In this document: in pieces, positions 23,108 to 35,350 of the stretch | Layout: every line of letters begins with the position of its first letter | Numbering within the stretch: position 1 is the first letter of the stretch | NCBI GenBank assembly: GCA_016647705.1 | Contig: CM028330.1 | Span: 49,788,897 to 49,852,896 of the forward strand | Length of the DNA: 64,000 nucleotides | Direction: 5' to 3' | Source: Eucommia ulmoides | Lineage: Eukaryota; Streptophyta; Magnoliopsida; Garryales; Eucommiaceae | Made by a program: the position numbers and the translations under genes | The notes under the pieces: generated by a model | What the model was told of the DNA's origin: nothing | What the model saw: only the letters and a program-made list of their open reading frames with translations | The model's database searches: none

Positions 23108-24449
23108 TGGAAGCGCGTAGATACGTCACTACTTTTACCGCAAGTGTACGAGTCAAGTTTTAGTATAGTTTGGAAGAGTAAGGGTTGTCGTATCTACAGG
23201 GATTGGTTGAGATTATCTTTGACTACCATAATTGCCATAACTTTATTTATGCGATAAAAATTTAGTTTTTATAATTAATATACTAATACTAAGTTAATTA
23301 AACTTACTATACTAATATAGTGGTATGACGTTTATGGGAATTTATTACCTAGTGATTAATTTCATTCACTTAATCGTGTTCATTTCAATCTAGTTTACAT
23401 TAATGACGTTCATCCTATTCGATAATCTCTGTATCGAAATCTCATTTACTACCTCTCCCGAGTGTAAAGTGAATGAATATGTGACTTCGCGTCAACGCTA
23501 AAATCTTCCTCGAGCGTCTATACGACACTTGGTCACATGAGTCTTGCCCCAACGTCATGGATTACACACTTTCTAACTCCCTCCCGAGTTATTAGATCGT
23601 CGTGTTGTGTTTAAACCCTAGTCCGAATCGAGGTTACCTCTCCTGAGTGTCAAATTCCAATTTCTCAATATATCTAAACATGTATATAAACATGACAAAA
23701 TGGTAAACACAATCGGATAAACATGAACAACCATTAGCAAAACGTTGATTTATTCAAACATCGTTTTCGTGAAGTACAATCAAACCCTAAACAATATATG
23801 TTTAGCTACACATGGCCATAGCCCTAAATACAACTAAATACAAGCTAAAGATATACAAACATCCAACCAAACAAAGAGAAAAAGAGAAAAACGAAGGAAC
23901 TTAGCCATTATCCGAAGATTCATCGCTAAAACCGCTCTGAGAATGCTTCATTCTTCTTTGCGTGGTGATCTTCTATTGGTCGAATGGCCTTGGAGCCCTC
24001 AAGACTCCCGAAAATGTCCACCTCTTGTTTGGGGAGAATAGGGACGATATTTATAGGATTCGAAATATCTCCAAATATCCTAAAATATCTGTAGAGTGAC
24101 CGCTACAGCGGTGAGCATGTCGGCAGCTTCATCACTGCAGTGGAATGATAACCGTTGTAGCGATGGAAATATAGAGAGTTTAGGTAACTCTCTGTACTTT
24201 GACCACTGTAGCGGTGGGTTCATCGCTACAGTGGTGGGCTACAGATGCTGGAAATTTGTCATTTTGTTCTTTTTCCACTGTTCTTTCTCCTATATGATCA
24301 TTTAAAGACCGTTTTAGTCCCTTTTCACCCCAAATACCTAATTTATAACAAAAAGAATTAAAACGTATAAAAACATATAAACACGCAATAAAAATACTCG
24401 AAAACTACCAAAACCGGCTTGGAAATAAATTGATAAATTACACCTATCA
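23108..24449 (-). mobile_element. Element E 5' LTR
   Basis: 1342 bp. It ends (plus) ATTACACCTATCA. Its extra length over the 3' LTR lies largely in the duplicated CGCTACAGCGGTG / CACTGTAGCGGTGGG motifs near 24100-24245. Confidence 0.85.
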
Positions 24450-24973
24450 CTACTCTATTGAATCTATATCAAGAACGGTGGCAATGAGAGACACACAAAC
24501 CACGTTCATATGTGAAAGCCACAAAAAAGAATCGAGTACAAGTGCGAGGACATTGGATTTATTTTATAAAGATGATTCTAATGAGGAGGAGACCTAAGAA
24601 TTGATCGCCGATAAAGAATCACGGGACAACACTTGTAAGTATCCACATTTTGAGATCCTTGTTGTGATGCCACCACCGATCAAAGACGACTACATCTATG
24701 AGGATCCGATGTGGCTCACTTGTCCTCCACTACTTCTAACACCATTCATTCATGCCTACCAAGCACATATGCCGAAGTCAAGTCAAGTTGAGCTTATGTG
24801 CCAATCACATCCACATCGCGTCAAGCTTGAGGGAATTCAAAACCAAGACCCATTTATTGTGTTGTATGAGTATGCTATGGGCGAAAGCCACTATTTGATG
24901 AGCACTTCTCCATTGTCACGCCGAGGATGTTAAACCAAGCGCTTCTTGGGAGGCAACCCAAGTTTTCAAATAA
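24450..24973 (+). pseudogene. Element D gag-like protein, C-terminal piece
   Basis: It continues the gag cut by element E: SRTVAMRDTQTTF, CESHKKE, VVMPPPIKDDYIYEDPMWLT, then a frame change before KPSASWEATQVFK and stop TAA 24971-24973. MPPPI..D..IYEDPMWLT and SWEATQV are shared with elements C and E and mark this protein family. The final codons overlap the hairpin-forming CTTGGGAGGCAACCCAAG. Confidence 0.75.
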
Positions 24974-25693
24974 TTGAGTCTAAGGATGCAAATTATGGAA
25001 GAAATCCCCATACCAGCCCGAGTTTATGCCACCATGCCTAGAGTATCACTGCCGATCACACTAGGAGGCGAGATTATCTCGCCTCCCCGGTATATGTTCT
25101 TATTCCCTTGTGCTTAACTTCAATGTATGCTTGATATTGATTTTGGGGGTGAGACACTTATTGGTTGATTTTTATTGGGTTTTGAGCGTTGCTTGGATAT
25201 TGGTTGCCATGACTTACTTCCTATGACTTGTGTTCTTTTGGCCATGTTTTTAGTTTCTTTTCTTTAGGATTATTTGAATAAATTGTGAGTTTTGTTGAGA
25301 AGAAATGACTTGATATCGATGATGAGTATAGACACTTGATGTTTTCTTAGGTCTTTTGAAATGAATTTCATTAAGATTTATTTGTGCTTGACTCATGTTG
25401 ATTGAAGTTCACTCTTCATTCTTTACTTTTGACCACCAAAAATCATGATCACTTTTGCTTAAGCATTTGGAGAACATTTATGTGTTTTAGGTAGGTTTCG
25501 ATATCTCATGAGCACTAAAACCCATTTGAGTCAAACTTGAGGCGAAATACTACATTGTGTGTTGTTCGAGAGATGATTTAGGCATTTCTTTTGATTGTTT
25601 GGGCCTTCGAAGCTAAACCTTAAAAATTGTTTATCCTTTGTTATCCCCGTTGAGCCTTATTGCTTAACTCTTTCATTCCCCTCATTTGTACAT
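24974..25693 (+). other. Element D 3' untranslated region, left part
   Basis: Non-coding. It includes the perfect stem-loop GGAGGCGAGA/TCTCGCCTCC (25064-25086) and blocks homologous, in reverse, to 39000-39540 of element C. It is cut at 25693 by element C and resumes at 42472. Confidence 0.7.
25064..25086 (+). promoter_or_regulatory. Conserved stem-loop downstream of gag (element D copy)
   Basis: A 10-bp perfect stem, GGAGGCGAGA and TCTCGCCTCC, around the loop TTA. Related copies lie at 21920-21942, 32046-32068 and 39581-39603. A role in RNA packaging or 3'-end function is only an inference. Confidence 0.6.
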
Positions 25694-26137
25694 TGTTAGC
25701 GAATTATTTCATCGCTACGATACTGCAAGTGTACGGGTTAAGTTTTAGTAGTATAGGAAAAGTAGGGTTGTCGTATTCACAGGGATTAGTTTAGATCGTC
25801 GCTAAGTTCTGCAATTATCATAACCTAACTTTATTTAGGTGTCCAATTTTGGGGTTTTTAAATTAGTAGATCTAAAACAACTAAAATAAATATAAATACA
25901 AAAATAAAATAAAATATGAATTATCTATGCACAAATGTTCTAGGGGCTTGATTTCATCTCTTTATTCTCAGGTTATCCTATTAAGTAATTATTAGTTAAT
26001 TCCATTTATTCAATAATCAAGGTCCTCGTGCTATTACTCTCTCACTACCTCTTCCGAGCGTCAAGTGAGAGAATATGTAATCACTTCAATACTGACATTT
26101 AAAGCTCGTATTTAGGTGAAAACATTCGTTAATCCCT
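25694..26137 (-). mobile_element. Element C 3' LTR, distal piece
   Basis: It matches 40876-41320 closely (GAATTATTTC.TCGCTA, GTGTACGGGT, ATTCTCTAGGGGCTTGATTTC-like text). It is cut by element A after CCCTA and resumes at 36871. Confidence 0.85.
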
Positions 26138-27731
26138 ATGGTAGGGCGTAGGAATATGCCGCTACTTACACTCGCAAGTATACGAGGTCTAAATTTTAGT
26201 ATAGTGTGATCGTTAAGATCGGGTTATCGTATCCACAGGGATTGGTGTCATTACTATCGAATACCGCATTTGTCGTGACCTAACTTTATCTAAGCAAAAA
26301 ACAAATGTATTTAATTAATTAAACTAATATTAATATAACCTAAATTAACTACACTAATATACTAATATGTTTTAGGGTAAAGAATTGTCTAGGGATTAAC
26401 GTGTTTACAAATAAGTGTTCGATCTCGATTTACTTATGTTTACGGTGTTCGACCTATTTGACAATCTCAGTACGTAAACTCCACCGCCACCTCTCCCGAG
26501 TGTAAGATGGGGGAATACATGACTTCGAGTTAACGAAGTCCCCCTCAACGTCTTAGCGATTCTAGGTCACGTGAGTCTCGCCTAGCGTCATTGATTGCAC
26601 ACAATCCAACTCCCGACTGGGTTATAGATTCGTGCGTTGTATTTACCCTACCGACAATCTCCATTCTAAAACTCCCTCGCCATTTCTCTCGTGTGTAAAA
26701 CGAGGGATATAACGCAACTTCGTGTCAACGAAGAAGTCCTCCTCAATATCTTAACGACCCTAGGTCGTATGAGTCTTGCCCCAACGTCATCGATTGTCCA
26801 CGATTCCAACCCCAACCAGGTTATAGAATCGTGGCGTTTGTTTTCCCTAATCCGAATCTGGGATTTGTCAAAATCCTGTATTCTCCATTTATCTAACTAA
26901 GCATGATAAACAAACAATACGATAAATACAATTAAACTATGAAGAACAAATATAAACGCAACACCGAAATCATCCAAACAACATATTTATAAATATAGTG
27001 GTAATCCCTACTACAATCCATATTTAACTCGTGGTCATAACCGTATAAACAATGAAATAATGAGATAAACATGCTCACATAATCCTAAGATAAATAAATA
27101 AGGAAAAACAATCGAAGAACTTAGCCTCGTCCGAAGATAAACCGCTAAAAATGCTCAATGATCGATTTGCCGTCTTTTCCACTTCGGGATGTGAGTTCCA
27201 CCTCTAAAACTCCTAAACCCTAGCCTAAATATAGCTTAAGATGCTCAAAAATGCAAGAGAGGCCAGAGAAAGGGGAGAAGAGGGGATATATATAGGCAAA
27301 ATATCCTAAAAAAATCTAAAAATATCTTCAGTCTGTGCAGAGGTCACCGCCGCTGCGGTGGTAGGTCGGTTTGGCTAATCGCTGTGGCGATGAAGACAAT
27401 GGTGTCTTAGGAAATATTTCTGCTGGATTTCCACCTAGGCGGTGGGCTGACCTTTTGTATTTCTCAACTTTTTCACCGTCGTGGCGGTGGTCTAGACGCC
27501 GCAGCGGTGGGCTTGTTTCACAATTTTGCCTCCGAGCTTGTTTTTTCGCCGTTCTTCGATCACTTTTGGTTCGATCTCATAGTTTTGGCTCTAGTTTCCT
27601 ATCTTTTTGCCCCACACACCTGATTTATACAAAAAGTACAAAAATTAATTAAAACGTAATAAAATACTATGTAAACGCTCGAAAACTAACTTAATTCGGT
27701 TTGAAAATATGTAGGTGGATTACACCTATCA
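26138..27731 (-). mobile_element. LTR A (left copy)
   Basis: 1594 bp, TGGTAGGGCG ... ACACCTATCA. It contains two tandem ~170-bp units of 'CTCCCGAGTGTAAGA..GAGGGA...GTCAACGAAG...CCTAGGTCACGTGAGTCT'. It nearly matches 35351-36870 and is followed by the reversed polypurine tract AATAGCCCCAAACTTGG. Confidence 0.87.
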
Positions 27732-28825
27732 AATAGCCCCAAACTTGGAATTTGGATAGTCCTCAAGCCAAACACACACACGAAAATGAAAAACAACACA
27801 ACGAAATAAAATAACAAACATCCTAAAATAATCTAAACATAACAACATGCGAGTTTTGACTTCTTCTAACGGACTATTTATTTTTGTCCCTCAACAACCG
27901 CCAGTCATATCGAGTTCAGGCGATAAAACACATCATATGGTTCTAGAATTTCGACATGCAATAATGGTGAACGCTATTCTAGATCCTGTAAATGTGTTAG
28001 TGCGTGACTCAATAATATAACTATACAACGACCGGATTAGATTATCCCCCAACGAAATTCATGACTTAACTGTAAAGGACTAGGATTCTCATATGCCTGA
28101 TTGGGGTCCACTCTCCACTAATGTAGGTTAAGTAGTTCGTAGAGATCATTAGGACTTGGTTCGGTTTAGGAATAGTTGGCCAGGGGTAATTTTGGAATAT
28201 ATACCGGGTTAACGTTGTTAACATAACGTTATCCAAGGCTCAACGCTAGGCACATTCACTCTTGAACCCCCATAGATAGATTGGAAACAATCCCGAACAA
28301 ACAATTAAGAACGCAGTACTCACTTGTAAAAAAGAAACAGAAATAAACAATATGTACATAGGGTTTTTTTTTTTTTTTTTTTAACTTACTAACCACACCT
28401 CCAAACTTATTCGATTAGTATGATTTTACGGGTGTGGTTAAAATAATCCGAAGTTTGCCCTAAACCCAACCACTCACATCAAGTAGCATTTGCAATTGCT
28501 AACTTAATTCACTCTAATGTGCCTTTAAATTCAGCGATTAAGGTTTGGAAAATGATCAACTGGCTAGGGTATTAGCTTATGTGTTCAGAATTGAATTTGC
28601 ATTTAGGCTTCGACAGGGTAACGAGGGATAAACATTTAACATGGTAAGCTTCAAAAGGCTCAAGCGACAAAGAGAATGCCTAAATCATATCCCCTGAACT
28701 AGCTCGCCTAGGATTTCGCCTCAAGCTTTCCCCCAATCAAGTTCTAGAATCCTTAATGTGTCATGAATTTGGCTAATCGATAATCTTCCTCAAATCAATT
28801 GAATAGAAATACATGAGTCTATGTG
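27732..28825 (-). other. Element A/B interior 1, 3' untranslated part
   Basis: No gene. It is homologous to 20455-21590 of element E (for example ATGCCTGATTGGG, GGGTAACGAGGGATAAACAT). It is interrupted at 28825 by a solo LTR and resumes at 31691. Confidence 0.75.
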
Positions 28826-30372
28826 TGTAAGACCCCGATTTAGCACATACGTCATTTTAGTTACATTTTAGAGCAATTGGGAAAATATGAGGTAGAATTG
28901 TATTAATCATTATCCGAATTAAAAGTTTAGGGGGCGAATTGTAAATTTGTATACATTAAATCTAACCTTTAGGATTCAAATTGTCTTTCAATTGATAATA
29001 TTTAAATTTTTAGGGGTGAAATTACAATGTAAGAAAATTATAAATGGTGAATTGGGCTAAAATAAGGAATTAAAGAAATTGAAATTTGGGGGAGAAAAGA
29101 GTAATTAGAACAAAAGATTTTTTTTATACAAATCTATATATATATGCATATGGTGTGTATGTGCCGAGGGATCAACCGGAGACAGAGAGAGGAAGGATCG
29201 AGATCCATTGATGTGGCAAGCTAGGAACGAATTGATCCACTTAAATCATGCAATCGTGATCTTCAACGGAAAAAGGAAGGAGGAGCAGAAACAGATGAGA
29301 GAGAGAGGGGTAGGTCCGGCGGTCAGGGGGTAGTGAGATCCGACGAGCGTAGGTGTGAGCGGGTTCATTCGGTCGTTGGTCGATCGTTGGTGGTGCCGAC
29401 GGTGTGATGTCCCGTTCATTGTCGATGGTGTGAAGTGTCGATGGGGTGATCATCACTGTTTTGTTGTAGGTTGTCGTCGGTCAGTTCGGCGGTGGGCTCT
29501 TCAACAGTCGGCGGTAGTGTGCTGGGTCAACGGTGAGCTTCCAGTGGCCGTTGTTGACACTGTTATGTGTGTGTGCCGTTGATTGCAGTGTGTTCGTATG
29601 TTTTTCCTTATGTCCGACGGTGACGATCGGCTGCATGTGCGACGACGTTGGTGGCTCTGCTCAATCGGTGTGTGTGTTGTCCCTGCAGTGTGTGTGCGTG
29701 TTGTGTATGCATGGTGGTCGCTGGAGTTGTCGCCGAAAAGTCAGAGAGAGAGAGAGAGCAGTGAGTGTGTGTGTGTATGGACGATTGGCAGTGCATGGGG
29801 GTGGACGTGGAAGTGTGTAGGTTCGTTTGTTTGGTGGTGCATATGTTCGGTTGGTGGGACGACGAGGCTTGATCGACGGCGAGATCTCGTCGGCGACAGC
29901 GAGACAACAAACTAGAAAACAGAAACGCAAAACAGAAAAAAGGAAAAAGGGAAGAAGAAAAAGAAAGAAAAAAAAATTGCACAAACCACCCCAATAGAAA
30001 TAATAATCCAATCTCGCGGCCATTGGAAAATCCGGGAAAGGTAGAATTTCGAACTTCTTTAATTTATGTATTTAAATTGTTTAAATTGAAATGGCGATAG
30101 GAAATAGTGAGACCGTTCACATGAATAAATTTGATATAATAAACTGTAACGAAGTAACATTAGTTGAATAGTAATATTTCATAATAAAATACGGGAAATA
30201 AAAGATCACGGGAATTAGGGCCTACATTTCATGGTTAGGTATTTTTTTACATAAAATATTAATTTAGACTATGTCACTATTAGGTTCGCAGGCATCAGAG
30301 TACTGGTAGAGAATAGGTGGCTAAAGTCTTCGAAAACGGATAATCAGATGAGTGTACTGTCTTCTTGCCAAA

Positions 30373-30375
<3 letters not shown>

Positions 30376-30468
<93 letters not shown>
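30376..30468. repeat. (TA)n microsatellite, ~46 units
   Basis: An uninterrupted TA run inside the 28826-31690 solo LTR. Confidence 0.98.
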
Positions 30469-30471
<3 letters not shown>

Positions 30472-30739
30472 TGTAAAATAGTTTTACTTAAACTGGATGG
30501 TTTTAAAATTATGTGGATCAAGCAGGTTTTGAGTGAGTTGGGAAAAATGGATTTTCGGTAAATTATGTTGGTTTTAAAAGAAAGTTGAAAAATAATTCTT
30601 TGGCTTTGGTGGTTTAAAAGAGAGTGGAAAAATATCTGATTTTCTAATAATGTTTGGTTTTCTAAAACCAAAGGTGAAAAAATGGTTTTTACTAAATGGA
30701 TGGTACTTTTAAAAAGAGAAAAAAAAACGTGGTTTGGAA

Positions 30740-31010
30740 ATTCTCCCCAAAAGGGGTGTGGTTTATATTCTCCTCATAAGAGGTGTGGATTTTTTTGACG
30801 ATGTAGTGTGAAAATGTATTTATTCTCGTAAGGGATGTGGATTTTTAACTATACTGATGATTTTGACAATGCCATAGTTGTTCTCCCCGAAAGGGGTGTG
30901 GATTATATTTCTCCTCGTAAGGGGTGTGGATTCTTCCCATGAGATGTGGATAGTTCTCCTTGTAAGGGATGTGGATTATATTTCTCTCCAAAAGGGGTGT
31001 GGATATTTCG
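30740..31010 (+). repeat. Minisatellite of CTCCCCAAAAGGGGTGTGGA type
   Basis: At least seven diverged copies of 'TTCTCC(C/T)(C/T)(G/A)(A/T)AAGGGGTGTGGATTATATT', spaced about 25-45 bp. Each includes an imperfect CCCC..GGGG hairpin (for example CCCCAAAAGGGG at 30745). Confidence 0.8.
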
Positions 31011-31690
31011 TAGGAAGGTATTCCTACAAATATTACGGTACCGTTGCAACTCCCGATCGTGAGGTCAAAACGATCATTATGGCTAGCCAGTGTGTGTTGT
31101 GGTGGAGTGGTGTATTTGAGATGTGTGTTTGAGGTGTGTGTTTGAGATGTGGTATTTTACTTATATTGGGTGATTTGTTATTTATTATAGTGATTGGTAT
31201 GATTTTATATTAGATGGATTTGGATGGATCTTATCTATATCGTTTATTTTCACTGCTCATATACTGGAAATTTTACGAGCTATGTGGTGTTTATATACTT
31301 ATGCTTGATTCATATTTAATTGTGGTAATATTTAGAATGTATTATTATTTTAAAAATATTTTACTAAGAAGGCAGTACACTCGCAGGTACAACAACTAAA
31401 AGTCGGTCCCCTACTGGCACAAGGTAGAGTCCGGCGAGGGTGTAGTATGGAAATATTTTGGGAGGAGCTGTCTGAGGCAAACTTGTGAGAGCTTCATTGT
31501 TGTTATACTTTTGTTATTATTATAATTCAGGGACGGGTGTGTCCTTAGTTAGAGATGTATATGGTCAGAATTTGTGGTTGTATATTTTTGTATGCACTTT
31601 GTCATTTACTAGTGGGTTTGACATTAAGATGAGGTCATGTCAACGTTACGCCGGCCCCACAGGGACGGGTGTCCAAGGTGGGGTGTGACA

Positions 31691-32539
31691 ATGTGCACGT
31701 GCAAATTAGGATCTACAATAATTTTAACCAAAACGCATAGTTAAGCACATAGAACACACATACATGGGTATTACCCTTGACTTCGAAAACAACCAGGGGT
31801 AATTGTCATCATCGGGTAACGACCCAGATGAACGCAAAACTCAGCATGCACACAACAACACAAACATAAACACATTCTAACCTAAACAAACATACATACA
31901 GGAAAACAATAACACATAACTAACATACTACATACTACACATCATTTCTGAATTTAAATGGATAGTGTTCTCAGTGGCCCAATCATCATTCTCAACATTA
32001 TGAAATTAAAGCATGCTGACGAAGGGGGTTTAGAATACTTACCTGGGAGGCGAGAGGATATCGCCTCTGTTTCAAGTCGACGGAGATGGATTTAATTTAT
32101 TTGACCTTGGGTTGCCTCCCAAGAAGTGCTTGGTTTAATGTCCTCACCCGACATTTTCAGAACGCCCTCAAGATTGGCGAGGTTTTGCTTTGGATGGCTC
32201 AATCTTTCAACGAAACGCCTCACCGGCTTATGTGTTTAGCCAAGCAACATAAAACGGATTGGAATCCCGTCGAAAGGGATGCATCAATACTCGACGATCT
32301 AACATCGACAAGTACCCTGCATAAGAAATGAAAACAAAACTTCAAACAAAAATTACATACAAAATAAATGCCTAAAATAAAATGAAGTCATTTACACACA
32401 ATATCGACAATAAACGACAAAACACAATCCCGGCAATACGATATACTTGTTTCTCCTATCTAAAACTTAAGTCCTGAGCCGTTACCGCGTTTCTCCGGCA
32501 ATAATATCAAAAAAATCCCCGACAACGGTGCCAAAAACT
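31691..32539 (-). other. Element A/B interior 1: collapsed gag and primer site
   Basis: It holds the conserved stem-loop (32046-32068), TTGGGTTGCCTCCCAAG (about 32108), then a gag reduced by a large internal deletion to its C-terminal end and about 30 N-terminal codons (32150-32330), and the primer site TGGCACCGTTGTCGGGGA on the minus strand (32516-32533). Confidence 0.7.
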
Positions 32540-34261
32540 TGGTGGCCGCTAATTAAGCGTTGTCACTTTCACCGCAAGTGTACAGATCAAGTTTTAGTAT
32601 AATGGACCTTTCGATCGGGTATCGTATTCATAAGGATTCGTTGAGATTACTATCGAGTACCGCGATTATCATAACTCGACTTTATCTAGGCAACAAAAAT
32701 GGAATATAATTTAATACTAATACTAAAATAGTAATTTAACTATACTAATTAGTAATATGAGATAGTTATGGGATTGATTATTTAGGGATTAACTTTATTT
32801 ACTCAAACGCGTTTGATATCGTTTAGTTTACAATAATGGTGTTCGACCTATTTGACAATCTCGGTATCTAAAACTCCTCCGCCATCTCTCCCGAGTGTAA
32901 GACGGTAGATGTAACGCAACTTCATGTCAATGAAGAAGTCCCCCTAACCATCTTAACGACCCTAGGTTGCGTGAGTCTTGCCCCAACCTCATTGATCGCA
33001 CACAAAACCTCAATTCGTAAACTCCTTTGCCACCTCTCCCGAGTGTAAGACGAGGGATATAAAATGACTTTGTGTCAACGAATAAGTCCTCCTTAACGTC
33101 TTAACGATCCTAGGTCACGTGAGTCTCTCCCCAACGTCATTGATTTCGTGCGTTGTGTTTACCCTATCGACAATCTCAGTTCTAAAACTCTCTCGCCACC
33201 TCTCCTGAGTGTAAGACGAGGGAATACGCAACTTCGAATCAACGAAGAAGTCCTCCTCAATGTCTTAACGACCCTAGGTCGCGTGAGTCTTGCCCCAACG
33301 TCATTGATTGTCCATAATCCTAACCCCAACCGGGTTATTAGATTGTAGGGTTTGTTTATTCTAATCCAAATTCGGAATTTGTCAAACCTCGTATTCTCAA
33401 TATATAAATCTAAGTACAATAAACAAACAATATGATAGACACACTCACAATAGTGAAGAGCAATCATCAAAGAAACGCAACTAAACCAAAATCACATTTT
33501 TATAAACGATATTAATCCCATACATAATCCACGTTTAACCTATGGCCATAGTCATTTATACAATTGAAACTAGGCTAAACATGCTCAAACATACATAGAA
33601 GATAAGAAATAAAATGAAAAACGGATGAACTTAGCCGATATCCAAAGATTAGCCGCTAAAATCGTCCACCGAACGATTCTCTTTATCTGCGTGTTGATAT
33701 TCTCCTTCAGATATGTTTGAGCATTCCCCATACTCTCTCTATATCCTAACCTAAACCTTAAGGGCTGTAATGGCCAGAGAGAAGCAAATGAGGAAGGAGG
33801 AAAGGGGTATATATAGACAAAATATCTAAATAAATATCTAACACTGCGCAGAGGCTGACTGCCGCGGCGGTGGGATTCACCGTCGCGGCGGTAAAGTATA
33901 CCGGTTAAGGTTCGCCTAGGTGGTAGAGTCAGTGGTGGCTGTAGAAAACAATCTGCCAGATTTTTGCCTAGGCAGTGGTCCTCTAGCAACAATTGTGTTT
34001 TCTCAGCATCTTCACCGCCGCGACGGTGGTCTAGACGCTACAGCAGTGAGCTTGTTTGCAAAATCGTTTCGTCTTGCTCATTTTTCCACCGTTCTCGATA
34101 CGAATTGATCATTTACGCTCCTATTTCATACATTTTCACCCCACGCACCTGTTTTAATACAAAAAGAATAAAAATATATTAAAACATATAAAAATAACTA
34201 GAAACGTACTCGAAAACGAACAAATTTGGATTGAAAATACATAGGTAATTTACACTTATTA
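32540..34261 (-). mobile_element. LTR B (central LTR of the composite)
   Basis: 1722 bp, starting TGGTGGCCGC. Its end is TTACACTTATTA instead of CCTATCA. It carries three tandem ~165-bp 'CCCGAGTGTAAGACG...GTCTTGCCCCAACGTCA' units (about 32860-33320), against two in LTR A and one in element E. It differs from LTR A along its whole length, so it is another subfamily. Confidence 0.82.
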
Positions 34262-35350
34262 AATACCCCCAAACTCAGAATTTTGCTAGTCCTCGAGCAA
34301 AACACCCACATAATACAAGAAAGTATAAAAACTAATTACGAAATTAAAAACTAAAATGAAAAAACACTAAAAACTAAAATGTGTAAGTTTTGATTATAAT
34401 CTACCGGCCGAAAGATTTTTCCCTCATCGGCCCCCAATCCTATCAAGTTCAAGCATAAATCACACCATGTGGTATTCTAGAATTTCAACGTTCAAAAATA
34501 ATAAGCGTCATTCTAGATCCTATTTAAGTGTGTGTGATTAAACTCAAATATACCACTATCTATTGATTAGATGGAATTATCCCTAAATAAAGATCATGAC
34601 TAAAACCTTTAAGGTATAGGGAATCCATATCCTTGACCTAGGATCTATTCTCTACTAATGTAGGCTTGGAGGTTCATGAAGATCAGTAGGGCTTGGTTCG
34701 GCTTTGGAATAATGGGCAAGGGTACTTTGGAATTGGAAAACGGGTTAACGTCGTTAACTTAACGTTACTTGAGGCACATCTCTTGGCACTCTCACTCTCG
34801 AAACCCCATAGTTTATTTAGAAACGACCCTGAACAAACGTTTAAGAACGTCATACTCACTTGTCATATCAAAAAGAACTGATTTATTTATTTATTTATAT
34901 TTTTTTTAACACACCCTCAAACTCATTCAAATTTCTACAATTTTAGGAGTGTGCAAAAATAATTAAGTAACACACCCCAAAACATATTCGAATTCTTACA
35001 ACTTTAGGAATGTGTAAAAATATGAACGATAAACGATAAGCAAGTACTCGAATACCAATTCAATTAGAATTTCGGCCTAAACCCAACCGCTCACATCAAG
35101 TAGCAAAATGCTAACTTGATTCAATCAAATTGTGCCTTCAGTTTAGTGATGTAGGTTTGGAAAAAGTTCAATCGGCTATGGTATTTGTTAAGTGTTCAAA
35201 ATTGAAATGGCTTTTAGGCTTCGACAAGGTAACGAAGAGTAATGATTTAGCAGGGTAAGCTTAAAAAGGCTCGAGCGATCAAATGAATACCTAAATCATA
35301 TCTCCTAAACAACCTCGCCTAGGATTTTGCCTCGAATTTTCCCCAAATCA
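34262..35350 (-). other. Element A/B interior 2 (3' untranslated part only)
   Basis: It starts with the reversed polypurine tract AATACCCCCAAACTC and follows the same order of blocks as 20455-21480, then stops abruptly at CCCCAAATCAAGTTTTT, where it joins LTR A. gag and primer site are missing. Confidence 0.75.

Larger units (their letters stand above)
19197..24449 (-). mobile_element. Element E: complete gag-only LTR retrotransposon inside element D's gag
   Basis: It reads on the minus strand: 5' LTR 23108-24449, primer site 23084-23101, gag about 22145-22985, 3' untranslated region, polypurine end, 3' LTR 19197-20454. The ends are TG/CA (minus: TGATAGGTGTAAATT ... GCGCGTAGCTACCA type). The target duplication is CTGCT (19192-19196) against CTACT (24450-24454), one mismatch. 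Length is 5253 bp with no pol, so it is non-autonomous. Its LTRs differ by many point changes and by 84 bp of length, so it is not young. Confidence 0.87.
28826..31690 (+). mobile_element. Solo LTR of another family (2865 bp), chromovirus-like ends
   Basis: It starts TGTAAGACCCCGATTTAG and ends GGGGTGTGACA with a perfect 5-bp duplication ATGTG (28821-28825 and 31691-31695). The uninterrupted relative at about 21566 reads straight through. Start and end phrases are those of many plant Ty3/gypsy (Tekay/Del-like) LTRs. It holds no interior genes. ORFs over 29240-30023 come from GT- and CA-rich sequence and are not credible proteins. It contains a (TA)n tract and a minisatellite. Confidence 0.88.

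Noticed and set aside
29240..30023. Several overlapping ORFs of 70-128 codons on both strands
   Set aside because: They sit in GT/CA- and GA-rich sequence inside the 28826-31690 solo LTR. Their products are low-complexity (HTHTH, SLSLS, FFLFLLPFFLF) and unlike any protein family.
30321..30671. ORFs with long Tyr-Ile runs
   Set aside because: They are translations of the (TA)n microsatellite.
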